Source: Pseudomonas peradeniyensis (GTDB taxonomy: Bacteria > Pseudomonadota > Gammaproteobacteria > Pseudomonadales > Pseudomonadaceae). From it: a DNA stretch of 64,000 nucleotides. The position numbers and the translations under genes are program-made. Below, piece after piece: positions 17,098-24,616 of the stretch; position 1 is the stretch's first letter, and every line of letters begins with the position of its first letter. The stretch spans positions 992,001-1,056,000 of the forward strand of contig NZ_JABWRJ020000001.1 of assembly GCF_014268935.2 (NCBI RefSeq), given 5' to 3'. Under the pieces are notes generated by a model. That model searched no databases, had not been told where the DNA came from, and was given only the letters and a program-made list of their open reading frames with translations.

Positions 17098-18110
17098 GGG
17101 CGCCCCCGGCGGCTGACCAGGATCAACGCGAACACCGGCGCGCCGATCAAGGCGGTGACCACGCCCACCGGGATCACCTGGCCGGCGATCAGGGTGCGCG
17201 AGAGGATGTCGGCGACGATCAGGAACAACGCGCCGCCCAGGGCGCTGGCCGGCAGCAGACGGCTGTGCCCGGGGCCGAGCAGCAGGCGCAGGGCATGAGG
17301 GATGACCAGGCCGACGAAACCGATGGCGCCGACGATCGAGACCATCACCGCGGTCACCAGCGCCGTGCAACTGATCAGCAACCATTGCGTGCGCCGCACC
17401 GGCACCCCCAGCGAGGCCGCCGAGTCGGCGCCGAAGGTGAAGGCGTCCAGCGCCCGGCGGTGCCACAGGCACACCGCCAGCCCGAGCAGGGCCACCGGCA
17501 GCGCCAGCCACACCGCCGGCCAGCGCACGCCGCTGAGGTTGCCCAGCAGCCAGAACAGGATGCCCCGGGCCTGCTCGGCGGTGGCCGACTTGGTGATGAG
17601 AAAGGCCGTCAGCGCGTTGAACAGCTGCGAGCCGGCGATGCCGGCGAGGATCACCTGCGAATTGTCGTGGCGACTGCCGCTGGCCCGCGACAGTACCAGC
17701 ACCAGGGCGAACGCGGCCAGCGCGCCGATGAAGGCGCCGGCCGACAGCGACAGCACCGCGCCACCGAGGCCGAACAGACCCACCGCCACGGCACCGGTCG
17801 AGGCGCCCGCCGACAGGCCCAGCAGGTACGGCTCGGCCAGCGGGTTGCGCAGCAGCGCCTGGAGGATCACCCCGCAGGTCGCCAGCCCCGCGCCGCAGGC
17901 GGCGGCCACCAGGGTGCGCGGCAGGCGGTAGTTCCAGACGATGCCGGCGTCGATCGGGTCGAGCGCATGACCGGCCTGCCACAACTGGTTGGCCAGCACC
18001 TGCCAGACCACCTCGGCGCTGATCCGCGTCTCGCCGATGGCGATCCCGGCGAGCATGGCCAGGCACAGGGCGAACAGCGCGAAGGCACTGATGGGCAGCA
18101 AACGGCTCAT
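17094..18110 (-). CDS. FecCD/BtuC-family ABC permease
   Basis: A 338-residue polytopic inner-membrane protein with about ten TM helices. It has family signatures such as ATCGVILQALLRNPLAEPYLLGLSAGA and GFVGLVIPHALRLLLGPGHSRLLP. In the family a homodimer forms the translocation pore, receives substrate from the periplasmic protein and is driven by two ATPase subunits. Its start overlaps the stop of the binding-protein gene (ATGA), and its own stop overlaps the ATPase start. The strict coupling supports one transport complex under riboswitch control. Confidence 0.92.
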   Translation of the reverse strand: MSRLLPISAFALFALCLAMLAGIAIGETRISAEVVWQVLANQLWQAGHALDPIDAGIVWNYRLPRTLVAAACGAGLATCGVILQALLRNPLAEPYLLGLSAGASTGAVAVGLFGLGGAVLSLSAGAFIGALAAFALVLVLSRASGSRHDNSQVILAGIAGSQLFNALTAFLITKSATAEQARGILFWLLGNLSGVRWPAVWLALPVALLGLAVCLWHRRALDAFTFGADSAASLGVPVRRTQWLLISCTALVTAVMVSIVGAIGFVGLVIPHALRLLLGPGHSRLLPASALGGALFLIVADILSRTLIAGQVIPVGVVTALIGAPVFALILVSRRGRP

Positions 18111-19120
18111 GGTTGTGGCGCTTTTCCGCTGGCAAAGGCGCTGGACAGCACCTCCAGGCCACGGAACAGGCGGATGCCGGCCTGCATGGCGTCGGCGTCG
18201 AGGACGATGATCCGGCCTTGCTTGACCGCGTCCATGTTGCGGGTCACCGGGTCACTGCGCAGGAACTCGAGCTTTTTCCGGTAGTCGTCGGCGGGGTAGC
18301 GGCGGCGGTCCATGCGCGCGACGATCAGCCAGGTGGGGTTGGCCCTGGCCAGGGTCTCCCAGCCCACCGCCGGCCATTCTTCACTGGACTCGACCACGTT
18401 GCGCACGCCGAGGGTCTGCAGCATGAAGTCGGCCACGCCCTGGCGACCGGCAACATAGGGATCGACCTTGAGGTCGGCGCTGGAGAACCAGAACAGCGCG
18501 CTGGTGTGGCTCAGGTCCTGGCCGGCCAGGCGTTGCCGGGCCTGGTCCAGCTGGCCCTTGAGCTCGGCATTGAGGCGTTCGCCGCGATCCTGCACGTCGA
18601 AGATCTCGGCCAGTTGGCTGACGCTCTTGTAGATGGTGTCGATCCTGAACGGTTGCAGGCGGGTACCGTCGGCGCCCACCAGGTTGTCCTTGCCTTCGCA
18701 GTCCGAGGGCAGCAGGTAGGTGGGAATATCCAGTTCCGCGAACTGTTCGCGGGTGCCGACCGCGCCCTGGGCGCCGACCATCCATTCGAACTGCGCCGTC
18801 ACCAGCTGCGGGCGCTTGCCGACCACCGCCTCGAAGCCCGGTTCGTTGTCGGCCAGGCGCTCGACCTTGTCGTTCTGCGCCTTGAACTCGGGCAGCACGT
18901 TGTTGAACCACAGCGAGGTGCCCGCCAGCCGCTCGCCCAGGCCCAGGGCATAGAGCAACTCGGTGCCGGCCTGGCCGATGGTCACCGCGCGCTGCGGGGC
19001 CTGGGCGAAGGTCTGCGGCAGGCCGCAGTTGTCGACGGTCAGCGGGTAGCGGGTGGCGTCGGCGTGGGCCAGGCCCGCCAGTGACAGGCCGGCGAGCAGG
19101 GTGGCGAGGCGGTACGGCAT
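18107..19120 (-). CDS. Periplasmic substrate-binding protein of the cobalamin-regulated ABC importer
   Basis: The signal peptide MPYRLATLLAGLSLAGLAHA is followed by a class III (helical-backbone) binding-protein fold of 337 aa in total. Typical stretches are RAVTIGQAGTELLYALGLGERLAGTS, near the start of the first lobe, and PTWLIVARMDRRRY and GRIIVLDADAMQAG in the second. The start is fixed by the signal peptide and by AGGAG eleven bases upstream; the open frame extends to 19444 through the riboswitch but is not translated there. First gene of the operon. B12 control points to corrinoid uptake (BtuF-like role). A cobalt- or metallophore-type ligand cannot be excluded. Confidence 0.85.
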   Translation of the reverse strand: MPYRLATLLAGLSLAGLAHADATRYPLTVDNCGLPQTFAQAPQRAVTIGQAGTELLYALGLGERLAGTSLWFNNVLPEFKAQNDKVERLADNEPGFEAVVGKRPQLVTAQFEWMVGAQGAVGTREQFAELDIPTYLLPSDCEGKDNLVGADGTRLQPFRIDTIYKSVSQLAEIFDVQDRGERLNAELKGQLDQARQRLAGQDLSHTSALFWFSSADLKVDPYVAGRQGVADFMLQTLGVRNVVESSEEWPAVGWETLARANPTWLIVARMDRRRYPADDYRKKLEFLRSDPVTRNMDAVKQGRIIVLDADAMQAGIRLFRGLEVLSSAFASGKAPQP

Positions 19121-19247
19121 GGTGGGGCGATCTCCTGTCGGGTGGTGCACGGAATGGCCCACGGACAGGCATCGCCAGGCGTCGTGCGGCAAGCACGCGG
19201 CCAGGGGCGGATGACCATCCCGGACACCCCGCCGGTTGGTGAATGCG

Positions 19248-19420
19248 TGCCGGCAGGTCTCCTGACTGGTGCGTCCTGGCCGGCGCCGGCCTTCCCGGGT
19301 CGGCAGACCCAGTGGCATCGATGGCGCAGGCTCGGCACCTACAGTTGCGGGGGCAGTTCCCTTTGGCCCGCCCTCGGCGCGCCCGGGATTCCCTTTTGAT
19401 TCCGTGTGGAAACCGGCGGG
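19248..19420 (-). promoter_or_regulatory. Cobalamin riboswitch (AdoCbl element)
   Basis: On the minus strand the leader reads AAAAGGGAATCCCGGG, then GGGAACTGCCCCCGCAACTG (around 19340-19361), the B12 box GCCACTGGGTC (box at 19311-19317), and finally CCAGGACGCACCAGTCAGGA with GACCTGCCGGC. These are the ordered conserved blocks of the cobalamin riboswitch. It ends about 130 bases before the binding-protein start, enough room for an expression platform that represses the operon when cobalamin is present. Confidence 0.93.
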
Positions 19421-19459
19421 CGGCATGGTAGACCATCGGGCCATCGGCTGAAAACGCTT

Positions 19460-20629
19460 TTACAGGTACTTGAGCCAGGCGATGTCGCGCCGCCGCGCCT
19501 TGAGCCGGGCGAAGCCGCGCACCGGCAGGTACAGGGCGATCGCCAGCAGCACCGCGACCAGCCACACCGCGCCGATGCCGTCGAAGCCGAAATGGCTGCC
19601 CTGGTTCAGGCCGAACAGCGCCACGCAGGCCACATACAGCAGCTTGAGCACATACAGGTGCAGCAGGTAGAAGAACATCGGCGCTGCGCCGAACACCGCC
19701 AGCGGGCCGACCCAGCGGGCCTCGCCGGCACGCTCGAAAGCGCGCAGCAGCAACAGGCCGACGCCCAGGGTAATGGCCAGGAACAGCAGCGACGGCGGGT
19801 ACTTGGTGATGTTGAAGAAGCTCATCAGCGTTTGCCCGACGCTGGGGTAGAAGGCCCACGGCGCCTCGCCGTAGCCGTTGAGCAGGCGCAACACGACAAA
19901 GCCGAGCAGCAGCATCACGCCGCCCAGCAGCAGGCGCTGCTGGCGCTCGCCGGCATCGCTGCCGCGGCTGAACCAGGGGCCGAGCCCATAGCCCAGGGCG
20001 ATCACGCCGACCCACGGCAGCACCGGGTAGGAGGTGCGCAGGCGCAGGCTGTCGGACAGCTCCAGCCAGCTGCGCTCGTGCAGGATCGCCCAGGGCACAT
20101 GCAGCGCCGAGTGCGGCGCGAAGTGCAGGCCATCGAGCAGGTTGTGGCCGACGACGATCAGCGCGCCCAGGGCGAGCAGCAGCGGGCGTGGCAGCCACAC
20201 CAGCAGCGACAGGGCGATCATGCTCAGGCCGATGGCCCAGATCACCTGCAGGTAGATCACGCCCGGCGGCAACTGGAAGGTCCAGGCGAAGTTGACCAGG
20301 GTGAGCTCCAGCAGCACCAGGAACAGGCCGCGCTTGAACAGGAACGCTGCTACATCGCCCCGGCCCTGGTGCTTTTCGCCATAGAGCCAGGCCGACAGCC
20401 CGGTGAGCAGCACGAACACCGGCGCGCACAGGTGCGCCAGGGTGCGGCTGACGAACAGGCTGGGGTCGGTGGCGTCGATTGCGTCGATGGTCATCGGGTC
20501 GCTGACCTGGCGGTGCAGGAAGAAGGTTTCGCGCACGTGGTCCAGCAGCATGAACAGGATCACCAGGCCGCGCAGGGCGTCGATGCTGTGCAGGCGTTGG
20601 CTGGGGAGGGCGGTCGGGAGGCTGGTCAT
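19460..20629 (-). CDS. DUF1624 / heparan-alpha-glucosaminide N-acetyltransferase-like membrane protein
   Basis: A 389-residue protein with about ten TM helices. It begins with the family motif RLHSIDALRGLVILFMLLDHVRE (R-x-x-D-x-x-RG and the His in LDHVRE that is conserved in acyltransferase families). Further on are VLPWVGVIALGYGLGPWF and a GAAPMFFYLLHLYVLKLL block. The family is thought to move acyl groups across the membrane to surface sugars; the acceptor here is unknown. Single gene on the minus strand, with a complex palindrome in its upstream region at 20650-20685. Confidence 0.82.
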   Translation of the reverse strand: MTSLPTALPSQRLHSIDALRGLVILFMLLDHVRETFFLHRQVSDPMTIDAIDATDPSLFVSRTLAHLCAPVFVLLTGLSAWLYGEKHQGRGDVAAFLFKRGLFLVLLELTLVNFAWTFQLPPGVIYLQVIWAIGLSMIALSLLVWLPRPLLLALGALIVVGHNLLDGLHFAPHSALHVPWAILHERSWLELSDSLRLRTSYPVLPWVGVIALGYGLGPWFSRGSDAGERQQRLLLGGVMLLLGFVVLRLLNGYGEAPWAFYPSVGQTLMSFFNITKYPPSLLFLAITLGVGLLLLRAFERAGEARWVGPLAVFGAAPMFFYLLHLYVLKLLYVACVALFGLNQGSHFGFDGIGAVWLVAVLLAIALYLPVRGFARLKARRRDIAWLKYL

Positions 20630-20649
20630 CGAGGCGGGTCGCAGGCAGG

Positions 20650-20685
20650 AATAACATTCAAATGAAATGTTATTTTATTTCATTT
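20650..20685 (-). promoter_or_regulatory. Two overlapping perfect palindromes upstream of the DUF1624 gene
   Basis: AATAACATT (20650-20658) is mirrored by AATGTTATT (20666-20674). AAATGAAAT (20660-20668) is mirrored by ATTTCATTT (20677-20685). The right arm of one overlaps the left arm of the other, so only one hairpin can form at a time. It sits 21-56 bp before the DUF1624 start and is very AT-rich. Probable operator, or alternative RNA stems at the LysR gene end. Confidence 0.6.
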
Positions 20686-20727
20686 GTTTGTGCCTGGATA
20701 CAGGCATGCGCTGGCACTCCACTTGAA

Positions 20728-21648
20728 TCAGCCCTGAATCAGCGGCCCCAGCCGCTCGGCCAGGGCCTGGACCGTCGCGCTTACCTTGGGCAGATGCCCG
20801 CGGTTGCGGCGCCAGGCCAGGTTGATCGGCAACCCCTCCATCGCGTACTCCGGCAACACCTGCTGCAAGGTCCCGGCGTCGAGCTGGCGCTGCACCAGCC
20901 AGGTCGGCAGCTGGGCGATGCCGTGCCCGGCGCTGATGGCCAGGGCCTGCCCCTCGGCATCGCCGATGGCCAGGCGGCCCGGCATCGGCCGCAGCTGCGC
21001 CAGGCCCGGACGGGCGCCGGCGAAATGCAGGGCCGGCGTGCTGCCGTCGGCGCAGGCGTAGAGCACACAGCCCTGGGCCTGCAACTGCTGCAGGTCGCGG
21101 GGCATGCCGTGGCGGGCGAGGTAGGCGGGTGCTGCGCAGAACACCAGGCGCTGGCTGCCCAGGTAGCGGTGCTCGATGCCCGGCTGCCAAGTCTGTGGCC
21201 CACCGATGCGCACGACGATGTCGATGCCGTCCTCGGCCAGGTCGACGAAGCGGTCGGAGAGGGTGATGTGCGGTTGCAATCGCGGATGCAGGGCGGCGAA
21301 GTCGAGCACGGCGGGCAGCCCGTGCAGGCGACCGAAAGTGGCCGGCAGGTCGATGCGCAGCTTGCCGCAGGGGGTCTTGTGCTCATCGTTGAGGGCCAGT
21401 TCGGCCTCTTCGATTTCCGCTAGCACGCGGGTGCAGGTGCGGTAGTAGTCGGCGCCGCTGTCGGTCAGGGCCAGGCGTCGGGTGGTGCGCTCGAACAGGC
21501 GCACCTGCAGGCGTTTCTCCAGGCGGGCCACGCCCTTGCTCACGGCGGAGCTGGTGAGGCTCATGCGCTCGGCGGCGGCGATGAAGCTGCCGGCGTTGGC
21601 CACGCTGACGAAGAAGTCGATGTCTTTCAGGCGTTCCGAGGCGGACAT
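20728..21648 (-). CDS. LysR-family transcriptional regulator
   Basis: A standard 306-residue LTTR. The N-terminal winged HTH (DIDFFVSVANAGSFIAAAERMSLTSSAVSKGVARLEKRL, with the RLFERTTRRLALT wing) covers about residues 8-66. A periplasmic-binding-protein-like effector domain follows (GKLRIDLPATFGRLH, DGIDIVVRIG, GHGIAQLPTWLV). It is read divergently from the MFS exporter with 112 bp between the starts. That is the usual arrangement of a LysR regulator with its target, so I infer it controls that exporter. The effector is unknown. Confidence 0.92.
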   Translation of the reverse strand: MSASERLKDIDFFVSVANAGSFIAAAERMSLTSSAVSKGVARLEKRLQVRLFERTTRRLALTDSGADYYRTCTRVLAEIEEAELALNDEHKTPCGKLRIDLPATFGRLHGLPAVLDFAALHPRLQPHITLSDRFVDLAEDGIDIVVRIGGPQTWQPGIEHRYLGSQRLVFCAAPAYLARHGMPRDLQQLQAQGCVLYACADGSTPALHFAGARPGLAQLRPMPGRLAIGDAEGQALAISAGHGIAQLPTWLVQRQLDAGTLQQVLPEYAMEGLPINLAWRRNRGHLPKVSATVQALAERLGPLIQG

Positions 21649-21660
21649 GGCGGGGGCTCG

Positions 21661-21709
21661 CGATTACTGAATATGGTTCACTTGATAAGGGAATATCTAC
21701 CAGTAATCG
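21661..21709. promoter_or_regulatory. LysR-type operator candidate between regulator and MFS gene
   Basis: CGATTACTG (21661-21669) is repeated as its exact reverse complement CAGTAATCG (21701-21709), with centres 40 bp apart, about four helical turns. Between them lies TTC-N11-GAA (21677-21693), which fits the LTTR T-N11-A box. The layout suits a LysR tetramer bound across the divergent promoter. Confidence 0.6.
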
Positions 21710-21760
21710 GAACAAGATTCCAGATTAAGCTGGCCTGCCATTCATCGAGGATCGCAGTAG

Positions 21761-22948
21761 ATGTCCACCTCCAGCTTGACCCATGCCACCTTGACGCGGC
21801 CGGCACCGCGCGTGGGGCTGTCGATCGGCCTGTTCGCCGTCGGCGGCTTCGCGGTGCTGACCACCGAGTTCCTGATTCTTGGCCTGCTGCCCGCGCTGGC
21901 ACGCGACCTTGGACTGTCGGTCGCGGGCGCGGGCCAGTTGGTCACCCTGTTCGCGGTGACCGTGATGCTGTTCGGGCCACCGCTCACCGCCTGGCTGTCG
22001 GCCCTGCCACGCAAGGGGCTGTTCATCGCCATCCTGCTGCTGTTCGCCGCCTCCAATGCGCTGTCGGCGCTGGCGCCGAACGTCTGGGTACTGGCCCTGG
22101 CGCGGTTCCTCGCCGCGCTGGCCTTGCCGGTGTACTGGGGCACCGCCAGCGAAAGCGCCGGGCAACTGGCCGGCCAGGGGCGCGAGGGCTGGGCGGTGGC
22201 GCGGGTCTACCTGGGGATCACCGCGGCATTTGTCTTCGGTATCCCGCTGGGCACCCTGGCCGCCGGGCTGGTCGGCTGGCGCGGCAGCTTCTGGTTGCTC
22301 GCCGGGCTGTGCCTGCTGGTGGCACTGCTGATGTGGGCCTGGCTGCCGCCTCTGCCGAAGGTTCCGGCCCGCGCCGCAGAGGAGCGGCAGACGGTGATTC
22401 TCAAGGACCGTCGTTTTATCGCCCATGTGCTGCTTTCGGCGCTGGTATTCACCGCCATGTTCACCGCTTACACCTACCTGGCCGAGATCCTCGAGCAGCT
22501 TGCCGCCGTGCCGGCCAACGCGGTCGGTTGGTGGCTGATGGGCTTCGGCCTGGTGGGCATGCTCGGCAACGCCCTGGCCGGACGGATCGTCGATCGCAGC
22601 CCGCTGCGGGCCACGCTGCTGCTGTTGGCGATGCTGGCCTTGGGCATGGGCCTGGTCACCCCGGTGATCGGCAACCCACTGCTGCTGGTGGGCGCCCTGG
22701 CACTGTGGGGCATCGCCTACACGGCGCTGTTCCCGGTGTGCCAGGTGCGGGTGATGCGGGCCGGCGCCAAGGCCCAGGCCCTGGCCGGGACCCTCAACGT
22801 GTCGGCGGCCAACGCGGGCATCGCCGCCGGTGCCGCGCTGGGGGGCGCGGCGATCCAGGGGCTTGGTCTGGCTGCGCTGGGGTATGTGGCCTGTGGGTTT
22901 GCGGTGGTGGCGTTGGTGGCCACGTTGGTGCTGCAGAGAAGCGAATGA
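21761..22948 (+). CDS. MFS exporter, DHA1 family (AraJ/sugar-efflux-like)
   Basis: A 395-residue major facilitator with twelve predicted TM helices. It starts with the DHA1 pattern GGFAVLTTEFLILGLLPALARDLGLS, followed by AGQLVTLFAVTVMLFGPPLTAWLSALPRKGLF (motif A region). A second-half repeat is GMLGNALAGRIVDRSPLRA. DHA1 members of this AraJ/YdeA type export sugars or drugs by proton antiport; the substrate is not predictable. GAGGA lies upstream of the start. It is divergent from the LysR gene and its 3' end almost touches the convergent PAAR gene. Confidence 0.9.
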   Translation: MSTSSLTHATLTRPAPRVGLSIGLFAVGGFAVLTTEFLILGLLPALARDLGLSVAGAGQLVTLFAVTVMLFGPPLTAWLSALPRKGLFIAILLLFAASNALSALAPNVWVLALARFLAALALPVYWGTASESAGQLAGQGREGWAVARVYLGITAAFVFGIPLGTLAAGLVGWRGSFWLLAGLCLLVALLMWAWLPPLPKVPARAAEERQTVILKDRRFIAHVLLSALVFTAMFTAYTYLAEILEQLAAVPANAVGWWLMGFGLVGMLGNALAGRIVDRSPLRATLLLLAMLALGMGLVTPVIGNPLLLVGALALWGIAYTALFPVCQVRVMRAGAKAQALAGTLNVSAANAGIAAGAALGGAAIQGLGLAALGYVACGFAVVALVATLVLQRSE

Positions 22949-22951
22949 GGC

Positions 22952-23209
22952 CTAATCAACCATCCAGCCGATCTCGCCCTCCACCAGGGTTCCGCCATGG
23001 CTGGTGGTATCACCTTGGCGTGCAACGGCCCGGCCTTCGATGGCATGGTTCGCCGACCCTGTTTCGATGACGGCCCCACAACTGATCCTGTCGCCTACGC
23101 AGGCGACAGCCCTGCCATTGATCAATGTGGCCGTATGGCCTGAAACAACCTCGCCTGCGCCATGCAGGGGGCAGTCATGTTTGTGCCCGACTAGAACGAT
23201 GGGTTTCAT
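22952..23209 (-). CDS. PAAR-domain protein (type VI spike tip)
   Basis: 85 residues made almost only of the PAAR fold. It begins MKPIVLVGHKHDCPLHGAG and has repeating turns such as SGHTATLINGRAVACVGDRISCGAVIETGS and VARQGDTTSHGG, with the His/Cys residues that bind the tip metal. PAAR proteins sharpen the VgrG spike and carry effectors. AAGGAG lies upstream; I take the ATG at 23209 over the GTG one codon earlier. Last gene of the module behind the VasX-like toxin, so it is probably the dedicated delivery tip for that effector. No vgrG is present in the window. Confidence 0.9.
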   Translation of the reverse strand: MKPIVLVGHKHDCPLHGAGEVVSGHTATLINGRAVACVGDRISCGAVIETGSANHAIEGRAVARQGDTTSHGGTLVEGEIGWMVD

Positions 23210-23244
23210 CACGTATGCTCCTTGTTTTCGTTAGGTGTAGGGAT

Positions 23245-23403
23245 TTAAGCAGCGCCTTGTTTGGCTCCGCATAGGGTGATTAGCACTTCGCGGGTATCGG
23301 ATTGGATGAAGGTGAAGCCGCGCACTGCCGGGTTGTCGCAGTCATGGGAAGCGTCGTGCCACCATTGGTCCAGCAGGCAGAGGCATGGTGCGTTGAGTTC
23401 CAT
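23245..23403 (-). CDS. Tiny Cys/Trp-rich protein of the type VI module (52 aa)
   Basis: Starts MELNAPCLCLLDQWWHDASH and holds cysteines at 7, 9, 22 and 45, a possible metal-binding or disulphide set. It lies 22 bp after the DUF6708 gene and 35 bp before the PAAR gene on the same strand, so it belongs to the effector operon. The ribosome-binding site is weak, and a TTG start three to six codons earlier is possible. I do not recognise the family; an adaptor or immunity-related role is only inference from position. Confidence 0.45.
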   Translation of the reverse strand: MELNAPCLCLLDQWWHDASHDCDNPAVRGFTFIQSDTREVLITLCGAKQGAA

Positions 23404-23425
23404 CTCGGTCAAGAACAACCCGCTT

Positions 23426-24616
23426 TTACGGCTTATCGATGCTGTCGACCTCATGGGGCGCATCCTTCTCGATATCGGGAGTTTGACTTTGGCTCTTGGG
23501 TCCACGTTTAGAGGCTCGGGGTTTCCTCTCCGGTCGTTTGCCTGGGCGTATGGCCCAGAGGTAGGCGTTTTCCCGCAGTTTCTCCTGGATATGGGGGGGG
23601 TAATCATCAACGGTGGTCACTGCCGGTACGGGTTTTCCCGGCAGGCCGGCTTCACGGATGATCTTAGGCCAGCGAGGTTTCCAGCACAGCAGGAGACTCA
23701 GCCAGTGGCCTGTTCCAATGATCAGGAAGGCAGGAGAGAGCAATAGCAGGCCGCATTTGATGACCCGTGAGGAACTGCGGAAGTAGTGGGTCAGGCCTTC
23801 GAACTGAGGCGTGAAGGCTTGCCAGGGCCAAGGGAAGTGCGAGGTGATGTGGGGGCGCGGTAGCCCCTCCGGTCCGTCATCCATGAAGCGACGGATAAAC
23901 TCCCATTCGGCTTGAAGCTCCGCGAAATTGTTCGCGGACTTGCCTACCCAGATCAGTTCGGTACGCAGTGTACCGGTGAAGGCGGACGACCATGTGAGCG
24001 CCAACGGGAGACCCACACCACTTGCAATGGCAGACTTTTTATCAGCGCCGCTGGACGATACGCCGTTCCACGGGAGCGTGACGATTCCGCCGCAGTAGGT
24101 AGGGCGGTGGAGGTAGACCTGTTGTGTTGTACGGTTGAAGCGTATCAACAAGTGGCGGGAGGTGAACATTTCAAAACGTGTGAAACGCAGGCCATACATC
24201 AGATAAGGCACTGAGAGAGCTAACGATATGGCAAGAAAGAAAATTGTCATAAATAGTTGCTCGCCGTATGGCTTGCCATTAGGTATTAAGTGATTGAGTT
24301 TTTCTATGCCACCAACAGCTATCCATAAGTTAAACGCTGCTGAAAGTATAATGGCTAGGGAAAGTATGGATATCAGACCGCGCTTGTCCTCCCACATGCC
24401 GCTGCGCATTTCGAGCACGTGCTCGTTGTATACGTAGATAGGGCCCCGACTTTTTGGAGTATCGCATGCTGATTTTTTTGCGGCTGCAATTAATTCTTCT
24501 TCTTCGCTTTCATAAATTTCTCTCTTCTTGATAGTCTTGTTTTGTTTCTCAAAGGCTTCGCGCTCTTCTTTTGGATCAATGGCAGCAAGCCATGAAAGCC
24601 ATTCAAAAAAATACAC
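23426..24616 (-). CDS. DUF6708-like membrane protein downstream of the type VI toxin
   Basis: 396 residues with an acidic, Lys/Glu-rich N-terminus (PKEEREAFEKQNKTIKKRE), then GPIYVYNEHVLEMRSGMWEDKRG. TM helices follow near residues 83-103 and 120-142, and another hydrophobic pair near 290-320. The tail is basic and Pro-rich. The fold pattern (bristling GPIYVYNEHVLEMR, TPYLMYGLRFTRFE-type segment, RLIRFNRTTQQVYLHRP) matches proteins annotated DUF6708 that accompany VasX/BTH_I2691-type effectors. The start is GTG at 24616, sharing one base with the toxin stop (TAGTG), so translation is coupled. Probably the immunity or accessory membrane protein of the toxin. Confidence 0.7.
   Translation of the reverse strand: MYFFEWLSWLAAIDPKEEREAFEKQNKTIKKREIYESEEEELIAAAKKSACDTPKSRGPIYVYNEHVLEMRSGMWEDKRGLISILSLAIILSAAFNLWIAVGGIEKLNHLIPNGKPYGEQLFMTIFFLAISLALSVPYLMYGLRFTRFEMFTSRHLLIRFNRTTQQVYLHRPTYCGGIVTLPWNGVSSSGADKKSAIASGVGLPLALTWSSAFTGTLRTELIWVGKSANNFAELQAEWEFIRRFMDDGPEGLPRPHITSHFPWPWQAFTPQFEGLTHYFRSSSRVIKCGLLLLSPAFLIIGTGHWLSLLLCWKPRWPKIIREAGLPGKPVPAVTTVDDYPPHIQEKLRENAYLWAIRPGKRPERKPRASKRGPKSQSQTPDIEKDAPHEVDSIDKP

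Noticed and set aside
19121..19444. N-terminal extension of the binding-protein frame upstream of its signal peptide
   Set aside because: These bases are the cobalamin riboswitch; the signal peptide starts at the internal ATG.
18381..20657. 758-residue minus-strand frame over the binding-protein and DUF1624 genes
   Set aside because: Arg/Pro/Ala-rich shadow in another frame that runs across two real genes and the riboswitch.
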